This document shows positions 1-8,300 of a stretch of 12,555 nucleotides of DNA, one piece after another. A program made the position numbers and the translations under genes. Where the stretch lies: NCBI GenBank assembly GCA_013331625.1, contig DUGC01000114.1, forward strand, positions 1 through 12,555, written 5' to 3'. The stretch's first letter is position 1. Each line of letters starts with the position of its first letter. The DNA comes from Candidatus Iainarchaeum sp. GTDB lineage: Archaea > Iainarchaeota > Iainarchaeia > Iainarchaeales > Iainarchaeaceae. Under the pieces are notes generated by a model. It worked only from the letters and a program-made list of their open reading frames with translations. It was not told where the DNA came from and searched no databases.

Positions 1-578
1 CATGGAAATATTTCATCCGATTTTCTTTCACGCGAAATATAGAACAACGGATCTACACCGCTTTCTGAAAATGCTTTCTGCCATAATCCGAAATCAAAAA
101 ATTCATTCCATGCGTCAAATTTACATCCGAGTTTATATGCTTTAACTAAAACTTTCGCTAATTTCCTGTCTCCCCTTGAAAATACCGCCTCAATAAAACT
201 CTGCTTTGGGTTATGCCATTTTATATCCTTATTGAATCTTCCAATAAGGAAATTTATTTTTTTATTAAGATTATCAAGAGAATCCATTGAATGGGATTGA
301 AACGGCGTATGAGATTTTGGCACAAAAGAAGAAACCCCTATATTAATTCTTATTCTCCTGTTTCCAGTTTTACAATAATTTTTTATTTCTTTCACAAGAT
401 TTGCAATTTCCTCTACGTCTTCAAAATTCTCAGTCGGCAACCCAACCATAAAATACAGCTTTATAAGATCCCATCCCTCATCAAAAACAACTTTCGACAT
501 ACTTATATTTTCATCGTTTGATATTTTCTTGTTCAAAAGCTCTCTTAATTTATCCGTTCCTGTTTCAGGCGCAAAAAA
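1..578 (-). CDS. C-terminal part of a radical SAM protein (TIGR03960-like), partial, fused to a secreted protein
   Basis: The reading from about 578 down to 1 gives, in order, FAPETGTDKLRELLNKK, KLYFMVGLPTE, FSRGDRKLAKVL, KFDAWNEFFDFGLWQKAF and, at the window edge, SDEIFPW. These match my memory of the C-terminal half of the uncharacterised B12-binding radical SAM family TIGR03960 (FAPEAGT, KLYFMIGLPTE, RGDRRL, FDAWNEHF, LPWDHID). The gene continues left of the window. The N-terminal B12-binding region and the CxxxCxxC cluster motif are absent; upstream of FAPE the frame continues into an unrelated secreted protein. This part is AT-rich (about 25-38% GC in the 60-nt rows I counted) and uses many AAA, ATA and TTA codons, unlike its neighbour. 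Family assignment is good. As it stands the fragment cannot be an active radical SAM enzyme. Confidence 0.75.
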
Positions 579-592
579 CCCCGCTTTTATTG
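566..592 (-). other. Fusion junction between two unrelated coding sequences
   Basis: The minus-strand reading passes from FAGQVAAIKAG (second beta domain of the secreted protein) directly into FFAPETGT (radical SAM). Internal comparison shows that the second beta domain is cut in its middle relative to the first. The radical SAM protein lacks its first half. Base composition changes at the same place, from GC-rich on the right to AT-rich on the left. The join lies within a few codons of position 578. It may be a metagenomic misassembly or a real deletion or recombination. Confidence 0.7.
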
Positions 593-1790
593 CCGCAACC
601 TGCCCTGCAAATACCTTGCGGAAATCGCGGCCCGCTTCAATCGTGAATGCGCTGCTATGGCTCACAGGTTCCACTGCATCGATTATGAAATCCTCGGCGG
701 CAAAATTGCGGAACTGGATGTAATTTGTCGCAGATTGCCCTGAAACGACCGTGATCCCGCTGCCGGACATGCTCAGGTCAGAGCACTGGCGCACAGAAGT
801 GTCATCCTGCCCTGCATTGTCCTGATTAACAATAATTGTAACGCTTTGTTCCTGGCTTTGCGTATTGGTATTTTTTATTTCATCAAAATGGGCAAAAGAA
901 TCATCCTTAGGCCTCAAATATGAAGTGCTCCCCTTGGCTGTCGGGGCTTCGGGCGCAGGCTTTGAGCCCTGTAGTTTTGGCCGCTGCGGCGCGGCTACAT
1001 CCACAGTGAAATCCTCGCTGATCGAAGGAGAAGGGCAAAATGTCCCGTCGCGAAATGTCGCTGCCACTTCAATAGTGGCGCCCTGCATTCCCCGGGGTGC
1101 GTCTTCATCTGCAAAAACATCAAATTCAATGTTACCGGACGAATTATTTGAAACAACCTTCTCAAATTTCACGTTGGATATCCTGATCCCGAATCCGTTT
1201 GGTGAAACGGAGACATTTTCGATGTCCAGGAATTTGCGCGAATTGTTGTCAAGCCTGAATGTTGCATGCCTCTTCTCACCTGGCTGCAGGTTAATCGTGT
1301 ATGAAACAATGCTTGCCTCATTGCAGCCCGCTTCCTTTTGCGGCTGGTAGCTCTGGCCTACAAGGGTAGGCTGGCTGGGCGGCAGGTAATAGCTGCCGTA
1401 ATATGCCGGCCCGTAAGTGTGGATCCAATCCGGGTAATATGTCCATGCTGAATTGTAGTAGTAATATGAAGGCGGATAATATGTGTAGTTGAGTGTTGCG
1501 GGAGGCGCAAAGCTCCAGTAAGGGTCAAATGCGTACCATCCCGGCTGGTAATAATTGTAAGCCCCCGTGGAATATACCCTGAACGGGTAATCAAAGTAAT
1601 AATAATCGTTGTAAGCGTACGTGTAGGGCGTTCGCATGTAAGTATATGCGCCCCCATAGTTCACTTCAAAATAAAAGTCCGAATTTGCATAGCCCACATA
1701 CAGGCCTGCATTTGCCTGCTGCGCGAGCATTAAAAGAAAAGCTAGTGGCAGCAATATCGCGAGTGGTTTATCCAACCTATCATCCCCCAT
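579..1790 (-). CDS. Secreted tyrosine-rich surface protein, truncated by the fusion
   Basis: ATG at 1790 starts MGDDRLDKPLAILLPLAFLL, a signal peptide with a likely cut after QANA. About 120 residues follow that are roughly one quarter tyrosine, in runs such as YNDYYYFDY, mixed with P, W, G and N. Next comes a beta-rich domain (about residues 155-270) with LQPGEKRHATFRLDNNS and FDVFADEDAPRGMQGATIEV, then a P/K/Q-rich linker. A second copy of the domain (from QCSDLSMSGSGITVVSGQSA) stops midway, at FRKVFAGQVAAIKAG. Each domain carries cysteines. The frame then continues without a stop into the radical SAM fragment, giving at least 596 codons in one frame. A TATA box lies about 24 nt before the ATG, so the transcript is probably leaderless. 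I recognise no named family; a role as a cell-surface or S-layer-associated protein is inferred. The true C terminus is missing. Confidence 0.65.
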
Positions 1791-1808
1791 ATCTATTGCA
1801 TTCACCAG

Positions 1809-1818
1809 AATATATAAA
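1809..1818 (-). promoter_or_regulatory. TATA box of the tyrosine-rich protein gene
   Basis: On the minus strand TTTATATATT is preceded by the purine-rich AAAAGA, resembling a BRE. Its centre is about 24 nt before the ATG at 1790 and there is no Shine-Dalgarno sequence, which fits a leaderless archaeal transcript. Confidence 0.6.
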
Positions 1819-1961
1819 TCTTTTCCTTGGTTAACCGTACTGGGTTAATGGATTTAAGCTTTTTGGGGTAAAAATTGGTAAATTCTAATTAAAATCAATG
1901 AAAATCATTAAATTATTAGCAATTATAAAAGATTTTTAGCCTGCTGTTTATCAGGGTTGTT

Positions 1962-2117
1962 TCATTTCACGAATTCCGGATTCGGCAGGCCTTCGAAGCC
2001 TTTGTCTCCGGTGAGGAACTTTGCGTTTTTCAAAGGTCTTTTTCCTTGAGAAAGTGCTTTTGCGAAACTTGAAGTGTTATTGTTCGGGGGGGGTATCAAA
2101 TTCTTGCGCTGTGATTT
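1962..2117 (-). pseudogene. Possible remnant of a PIN-domain protein C terminus
   Basis: An open stretch of 51 codons without ATG ends KFLTGDKGFEGLPNPEFVK and then TGA. The pattern 'k-F-(V/L)TGDKDFKGL-n-v-eFv' is typical of the last strand-helix of PIN-domain toxins (VapC-like), whose TGD aspartate belongs to the metal-binding acidic set. Only this tail is recognisable: nothing upstream resembles the rest of a PIN fold, and a stop closes the frame at 2118-2120. The match covers under 20 residues, so chance or a non-PIN origin is possible. Confidence 0.3.
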
Positions 2118-2267
2118 CTAAATTGCGCGTTGTTGCCTTGTACCCTTCACTGCAAGTTCCGCCTCCCGTTCCTTTGCCATCAGAGCCTACTGAACGAGAG
2201 CCGCTTTTCGCGAAATTGCAATTGTCAAGTCTGCACAGGTCAGTGTGGGCAGTGTTGTGCCTTTCTG
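2077..2267 (-). pseudogene. Possible lost C-terminal extension of the 992-residue protein
   Basis: Right after the TAA at 2268-2270 the same frame stays open for 26 codons (starting QKGTTLPTLTCADLTIAISR) until TAG. A second frame then carries GTGGGTCSEGYKATTRNLEI to a stop at 2077-2079. In related archaeal proteins as I remember them, 'V-x-HFSTY' is followed by more sequence; here the codon after HFST is TAA where a Tyr codon (TAT or TAC) would be expected. This suggests, but does not prove, that the protein was once longer and that its tail decayed by a nonsense mutation and a frameshift. Confidence 0.3.
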
Positions 2268-5246
2268 TTAAGTGCTAAAGTGCGGAACGGAAAATACAAG
2301 TGTTCCTGCTGAATAGGAAATTATGTTACAATCAGTGCATATACTATTGTTCCTTAATATTTCTGGGTTTTTGAAGGAGAGGTTGTAGAGTGTTATTGTT
2401 GCTGTTCCGTTCAGATCCGGTTGGTTTGCCGGATTTAATGTAACTCTTGCGCTGCTAATGTCAATGTCACTATCAAAATCCAGCCTTTGTGCAATATTGT
2501 TTACAATCCTCACCATCCTTATCGGCCTATTAAAAGTGATTTTTCCAAGCGATCTTACCCCGAGTTCAAAAGCGGTTCCCGCATTCAAATCAATGCTGTC
2601 AAAGTTCGGTTTGATGTTGAATTCTGTGGCAATTGGCTTTGGACAACCATAAGTGTTCACGTAACTTGCTAATGATGCAGGCGTAAAAGGGCACTTGTCT
2701 ATAAAATCAGCAACGCCATCCAAATCTGAATCCAGAGGCATTGGAAGCGAGCAATTTGCCCCGGTGCCCCCATTGATGCCACGGCACTGCCAGAGGTACT
2801 CAGTGCCTGTGTCAGTGGCGTCAGAGAATGTGCCGCTTGTACAGGAATTTCGTGCAGCGCCGCAAGAGCCGTTGATGGGAATTCCGGGGGAATTCCGGTA
2901 AGCATCCCACATAGCCGCCACAAAAGCACTGCGGTACTGCCCGCCGTCCCTGTTGGCGCCATGAAATTGGGGAAACCTCCCTATCCCATCATCAGAATTA
3001 GTGTCAAGGATGCAGCCTCCTTTTCCATCCGGGCCAAATGTCTTTCCATAATTAGCAGCGTTGCCATCATAAGGGGCACAAGGATCCGGTTGTGCCAAGA
3101 CCCCAAGAGCCACCCAGCGATCAATATACCCGGAATCAACAGGCCATTGAGAAGCACGCCATGACACGCTGAGCGCTGGCATCAAATACGTAGCCAGCAC
3201 CTCCCCTTTCTGGGATTGCACTACAATATTTTGATAAGAAGCGCCAGAAGGCCCCAGCTTGCCGCCATCAATATACCCGTAAGGGTCCTTCATGGACTTA
3301 CTTCCGTTGCCAGTAATGATGTAATTCCAATAGAATTGTTCAGGGTAGCCACTCTGGCCCCAGACAGCCATTTCTCTTGGCTTTAAGATAAAAGCGTCTT
3401 CATGCATAATCGTGCCTTCTGCCATAAGAACATCTTTAACCGCTTGAATGCCCAAAAGTACTGCTGCCCAGCCCGCTAAAATCCGGTGGTTTGGGTTATG
3501 GCCGTCATCCAGGTGGCGATATCCGTTGAGTACCGCATAGGCGCGGTCAAGGGCGTGCTGTGTCACCTGAATCAAAGCAGGCTTCTTGTTTTCGATAGAA
3601 TCGTTAAGCATCAACCGCAAAAGGGCATTATTGATCGCTGCGGTATTCTCTGGCTGGTAGTCTTTCATTACATCAAAGGGGCGAAAATGTCTTGGAACTG
3701 ATGCATCGTGGTCCATACGCAGCCCTTGCGAGAAAGTGCTTGCCAGTGCGGCAAGCGTCGGCGGAGTGCCAACAGGCGCATATGCCGGGAGAAGATTGGT
3801 CTTGAGATCGCTTACCCGATAGAGCGGCTTGGCATCACCAATGTAGGGTGGCCGGAAAACACTTGAGCCATTGTCAGGCGGTACCTCCATTAACACAGTA
3901 AGTACGGCCGCCATTTTCACAACACTGATGTTATTGGCTTTATTCCCGCCAATAACCTTAACGATTGATTGGCTGCCCGTGGCGGTATAAGGAAGCGCGG
4001 GCATGAGAGAGGGGTCATAATGCGGCCCGTTGGATTGAAAACCCTGCCGTGATTGTACCTTTGGATTGACTTCCCAACCATTGTTGCCGTCTGCAAAGTC
4101 GGGAGCAATTCTGGTTATGGTTACCGGGCCCAAAACCCAATAATCGCCATTAGCAAAAGCCCCGCAGCTATATTCTCTATCAAAAAACCACGTAATGCCG
4201 TGCTGGGAAATAGATGAACAAATGGTGGCTGCTGCTGCATGGGTTATCGCACTCGCGGCACCGGACTGCGCCGAAAAGTTGTTTGCAGCATCATACGCCG
4301 CGACAGCATACGTATACATAGTGCCGGGGCTCAGGCCAATATCGCCATAAGTATTCGTTGCACTTGTTCCCGCCTCTGCCCCATCCCTATATACCCTGTA
4401 CCATGCAACCGCAATATTGTCTGTTGACGCATTCCACGAAAGATTGATCCGGGAAGAAGAGACGGCCGTGGCATGGAGATTGGCAGGCAGTGAAGGCGCA
4501 ATCTTGTCTCCGGGGTCGGTTGTCCCTGAGCCAAGAGCGTAGAGCTCCATGATTTCTGCCTGGGACAGCACCCTATTATAGATGCGCACATCATCAAGAG
4601 AACCCCTGAAAAAATTGTTGCCAGCCAAGTTCCGGTTGGTTCCGATAAGGCCGCTTGACGGTATGTTTGCTGCACTGTTTACATCATTGGTTGATGTGCC
4701 GAGCAGTACGGTGTTTTTGTAGCATGCTTTGGTGTTATTCAGGAGAGTGCAGGTTACCATGTGCCAAGAGCTGTTTGTTGTGGGCGCAGGGTATATGTCG
4801 TTGTCGTCGCTTCCTGCGTTCCCGTCCCCTGTGGAAAAGGAAATTGCGCTGTTGCTTATCCTTATTTCATACTTAGTTTTTCTAGTTGAATTGGATGTTG
4901 AGCTGGATAGCCGTATTATGGTTCCGGCATAAGATAGTGCTGGCGGCAATACCCAAAACGTGATTGTGTAATTGGTGTCCAAATTGAGTGTTGCTGGCGC
5001 GCCTATGCTCACCGCATCATCAATTCCATCAAAAACCAATGTCCCCGTGCCAATTTTACCCGCAGCCCACGTTGGCCCGTTCACCAGCGCGCCATTATTC
5101 CCGTTCCCGCTCGAATCTGCTGCCGTTGTGCCGCCGCCATCATCAAAAGTCCAGTGGCCCACAAGGCCATCTGTGGGTGCAGCGCGCGCTGGCAGGGAAA
5201 GGGCAAGCAGGAGGAGCAATATGGCAAGGCCCCTTCCATATTTCAT
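2268..5246 (-). CDS. Large secreted LamG-Fn3 protein with unknown central domain
   Basis: 992 residues. Signal peptide MKYGRGLAILLLLLALSLPA, cut near ARA. Residues about 27-239 form a LamG/concanavalin A-like lectin domain (LVGHWTFDD, ADSSGNGNNG, LDDVRIYNRVLSQAEI). Residues about 250-336 form a fibronectin type III domain (LPANLHATAVSSSRINLSWN). About 342-800 is a domain I cannot name, starting ITWFFDREYSCGAFANGDYW and containing GHNPNHRILAGWAAVLLG; proteins of this look occur in bacteria, and a carbohydrate-related role is only a guess. A Cys-rich module (CGAARNSCTSGTFSDATDTG) and one thrombospondin type 3-like calcium repeat (DSDLDGVADFIDKCP) follow. The C-terminal beta domain ends LVFSVPHFST. 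ATG at 5246 has a TATA-like box about 28 nt upstream. It lies 63 nt after rtcB on the same strand and probably has its own promoter. It is likely a surface or exported polysaccharide-binding protein. Confidence 0.85.
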   Translation of the reverse strand: MKYGRGLAILLLLLALSLPARAAPTDGLVGHWTFDDGGGTTAADSSGNGNNGALVNGPTWAAGKIGTGTLVFDGIDDAVSIGAPATLNLDTNYTITFWVLPPALSYAGTIIRLSSSTSNSTRKTKYEIRISNSAISFSTGDGNAGSDDNDIYPAPTTNSSWHMVTCTLLNNTKACYKNTVLLGTSTNDVNSAANIPSSGLIGTNRNLAGNNFFRGSLDDVRIYNRVLSQAEIMELYALGSGTTDPGDKIAPSLPANLHATAVSSSRINLSWNASTDNIAVAWYRVYRDGAEAGTSATNTYGDIGLSPGTMYTYAVAAYDAANNFSAQSGAASAITHAAAATICSSISQHGITWFFDREYSCGAFANGDYWVLGPVTITRIAPDFADGNNGWEVNPKVQSRQGFQSNGPHYDPSLMPALPYTATGSQSIVKVIGGNKANNISVVKMAAVLTVLMEVPPDNGSSVFRPPYIGDAKPLYRVSDLKTNLLPAYAPVGTPPTLAALASTFSQGLRMDHDASVPRHFRPFDVMKDYQPENTAAINNALLRLMLNDSIENKKPALIQVTQHALDRAYAVLNGYRHLDDGHNPNHRILAGWAAVLLGIQAVKDVLMAEGTIMHEDAFILKPREMAVWGQSGYPEQFYWNYIITGNGSKSMKDPYGYIDGGKLGPSGASYQNIVVQSQKGEVLATYLMPALSVSWRASQWPVDSGYIDRWVALGVLAQPDPCAPYDGNAANYGKTFGPDGKGGCILDTNSDDGIGRFPQFHGANRDGGQYRSAFVAAMWDAYRNSPGIPINGSCGAARNSCTSGTFSDATDTGTEYLWQCRGINGGTGANCSLPMPLDSDLDGVADFIDKCPFTPASLASYVNTYGCPKPIATEFNIKPNFDSIDLNAGTAFELGVRSLGKITFNRPIRMVRIVNNIAQRLDFDSDIDISSARVTLNPANQPDLNGTATITLYNLSFKNPEILRNNSICTDCNIISYSAGTLVFSVPHFST

Positions 5247-5267
5247 GGCAAAATAATGCAGTTGCAG

Positions 5268-5279
5268 AATTTAATATTA
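5268..5279 (-). promoter_or_regulatory. TATA-like box of the LamG-Fn3 protein gene
   Basis: The minus strand reads TAATATTAAATT, centred about 28 nt before the ATG at 5246, with no Shine-Dalgarno sequence between. It lies in the 63-nt gap after the rtcB stop, which suggests independent transcription. Confidence 0.45.
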
Positions 5280-5309
5280 TGAGTTTGCACAATTTTTGGA
5301 AAAGCCCGC

Positions 5310-8300
5310 CTATCCCTTCACATTCCCCACGGGCTTGAGCGAGAATACTTTCTTCGAAATCCCGATCTCATCCATTGTCGCTATCACTTCAGAAATGTCC
5401 TTGTATGCCATCCCCGCTTCCTCGGCAAGGCCTGCATATGATGCGCTTTTCACATAAATCCCTTTTGCTTCCATCTCTGCCTGCAACTGCTCGCCCTTCA
5501 CAAGGCCCTTTGCCTTGGTGCGCGACATCGTCCTTCCCGACCCGTGCATGGTGCTGCCGAAAGTTTCGAGCATAGCTTTTTTTGTCCCCACGCACACATA
5601 GCTCCCTGTCTCCATCGAGCCGCCAACGATTATGGGCTGGCCGGTCTTGCGGAAAAGCGGCGCGAGCTCCTCGTGGTCCGGCCCAAAGCCGCGTGTTGAG
5701 CCTTTGCGGTGCACCACGACTTTTTTCATTTTCCCGCCCACTTTGTGCTTTTCGAGCTTTGCAATGTTATGTGCCACATCATAAATAAGGTTCATCTCCA
5801 TTTCCTCAGCGCTTTTTGCAAACACTTTTTCGAACACCTTGCGGATGTTGTGGGTGATGACCTGCCTGTTTGCAAAAGCGTTGTTTGCGGCGCATGCCAT
5901 CGCGCTATAATACCTCTGCCCTTCCTCGCTGTTGAATGGCGCGCACGCAAGTTCGCGGTCCTTTACCTCAAGATTGTACTTTTCCATCACAGGCCCGAAC
6001 TCCTTGAGGTAATCTGTAGCTACCTGATGGCCTGTCCCGCGCGATCCGCAGTGCACCATAACCATGACCTGCTCATCGCTTTGCACGCCGAATTTTGCGG
6101 CGGTTTCCCTGTCATAAATATCGCTCGCATGTATCACCTGCACTTCAAGGTAGTGGTTCCCCGATCCGAGCGTTCCGAGCTGGTTCATGCTGCGCCCTAT
6201 CGCCCTTTCAGAAACATTTCCGGGATCAGCGCCTTCAATGCACCCCTTCTCCTCAATATGATTTATATCCTCTTTCCATGCGTAGCCATTTTCCATGCAC
6301 CACTTTGCCCCTCCCTGCATAACCTCCAGGGCCTGCTTCCTTTCAAGTTTTAAAGTGCCCTTCACCCCGACCCCTGCAGGGACCTTTTCAAACAAGTTAT
6401 TCACGATCTCGCGGATTTTGGGCCGCACTTCCTTATAGCTCAGGTTTGTTGAAATGAGGCGCATGCCGCAGTTGTGTGATACAATGCAATTTGCAATAAA
6501 GTTATGGCTTTCATCGTTCATTGAGAAATCATAAACGTAGTCAGTGTAGTTATTGACTGTTTCAATTTTTTCAATTATGTCTAAAACAAATTCAGAATTA
6601 CCTATAGATTTGCTAGCCATGAATTCTGTGAATGTCGGAAAATCCTTCCCTATCCTTGAATTTTCTTTTTTTACCCGAAGCTGGCTCAAAACTCTTGCTT
6701 TGCCGAAACCCTGACTATGAGCCTGTTCGATGATGTCTGCTTTTGAAATCTTGTTGTCGTTTAGTAATTTGCATGCACTTTCAACAAAATGATTGAAATT
6801 TTCAATATGGCGCCTTTTTTTCTTAAGATATGCAACTGCAAGCATTGATTTTCTCTTTCTTTCACTGCAATATTCATATCCAATCCTGCTCCAAAGCCTG
6901 ATAAGGTTATCCTCGCCTGATGAGATCCTGATAGCAAATTTGTGTGTTTCCTCGCCTGAAACGTTCACAATGCCTTCCTGTAAATGAATGTTATTCACTT
7001 CCACTCCAAATTCGCCTAAGAGCTTGATGATGTCAATCATAAAGTTCAGGTTACTGCTTTTTAGGCTATTGACCTTGTTTTGGCTGAAATTTGGCTCTAT
7101 GAAGCGGTATTTCTCCCCTTTACGCTGTGCCGGTTTTGTCAACTCAGCTCCAAAAAGCCCCGCAAGATAGAGGCGTTTAATCCATTTTGGCGATTCTTTT
7201 ATCCATTTTGGGACCACGGTTGCTGTTTTTGATTTATTCCCAATTGGCACCCCAAGTGCATGCAATAGAACGGAGAGTGATTGCGAATTAATATAAAATG
7301 CAGTGGATTTTCCGCGAATCTCCCTGATTTTGCCTTTAGGAGATATTATAGTACTATTGCACTGTCTGCTCAGGTAATAATTGGATTCATAACCCAGCTT
7401 CTTAATATCCTGTGCAATATCACGCAGGTCATCTTCTTTGCCGCTAACTTTGGTTGACCATACTTCCTGCTTCCTTTTTTTGCTGTAAAATTTCTCTATA
7501 TTTCCATCGCCTGTCAGGAATCCAGTGAGTTTAGCAAGTATTGCTAGTTGTTTTGAATCATCCCTCAAAGGCAGTAACGAATGTTTCCTGAGTTCATTGA
7601 TAAGTTTTTTCCTATTGCCGACAATCCGATCTATATCTCCCTCATCCAATATCTTCCTGCCTTTTGGGTCTTCATATTCAACCCCTTCAAAGGGATAGGT
7701 CGCAAGGCAGCTGCCTACTGCAAGTTCCCCCGCAGGAATCATGTTTTTTCCGGTGTAGAGGGGGTGATCGGAGGTAAGGATTATTTCATTTCCACATTCG
7801 GTGGTGATTTTTATCACTTTTTCATCCGGTTTTTTTTTCATGAAAAGAAGCGGCACTTCGCTTTTCTTTTTATTCGTAACAATATCAAGGAACATGAGTT
7901 CGTCTTCAAGCGGGCGCTTTTCAAAGTCTTCAATCTTTTTATAATAACCCGCTGAAGTGAGAATTTTAGTGTTTGCGACGAGGCAATTAATGTCAAACCC
8001 GACGATTCCAGGGCTGATTATGCCTTCGGCTGCATCAAATGCCGCGACAGCCCCGACAGGCGCACCGTTAGGGGAGAAATAAACACAACCTTGTTGAGCT
8101 TGCTTTCTTAACCCCAATGCGCGTCAGGCATGGCAAGTGAGTATTTTTGTATCCCTGGCAAGCAGGCCAGGTTGGTGGACTGCTCAAACACCCCGTCATC
8201 CATGTTCGCAAACAGGTTTTCATTGGCATAAATTCTTGCAGGGACATTCATGCCTTCCTTTTCAGTTACAGGAATTTCCCATACGTTTTTTGAAACCTGA

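Larger units (their letters stand above)
1791..2267. other. Intergenic region with decayed coding traces
   Basis: About 480 nt without a convincing gene. The left part (1820-1960) is AT-rich with no recognisable feature beyond the promoter at 1809-1818. The right part holds short minus-strand open stretches in different frames that look like remnants rather than genes (see the PIN-like remnant and the open frame after the 992-residue protein). An eight-G run lies at 2086-2093. I see no tRNA, CRISPR or clear terminator here. Confidence 0.5.

Noticed and set aside
1860..1960. Direct-repeat-like AT-rich stretch as a CRISPR or origin
   Set aside because: The similar short words are irregular and too short, with no spaced repeat pattern.
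5709..6353. 214-codon open frame on the plus strand opposite rtcB
   Set aside because: It mirrors the conserved C-terminal part of rtcB, has no family similarity, and is a shadow of the real gene's codon pattern.
5310..8117. The rtcB frame from a TTG codon at 8117 as a separate gene
   Set aside because: It would lack the conserved first 70 residues of RtcB, which are encoded intact just upstream, and no ribosome binding site fits.
8060..8122. Programmed -1 frameshift instead of an intron in rtcB
   Set aside because: It would add about 14 foreign residues in one of the most conserved parts of RtcB, and there is no clear X-XXY-YYZ slippery heptamer before the TAA. Exact removal of 41 nt restores the family sequence.
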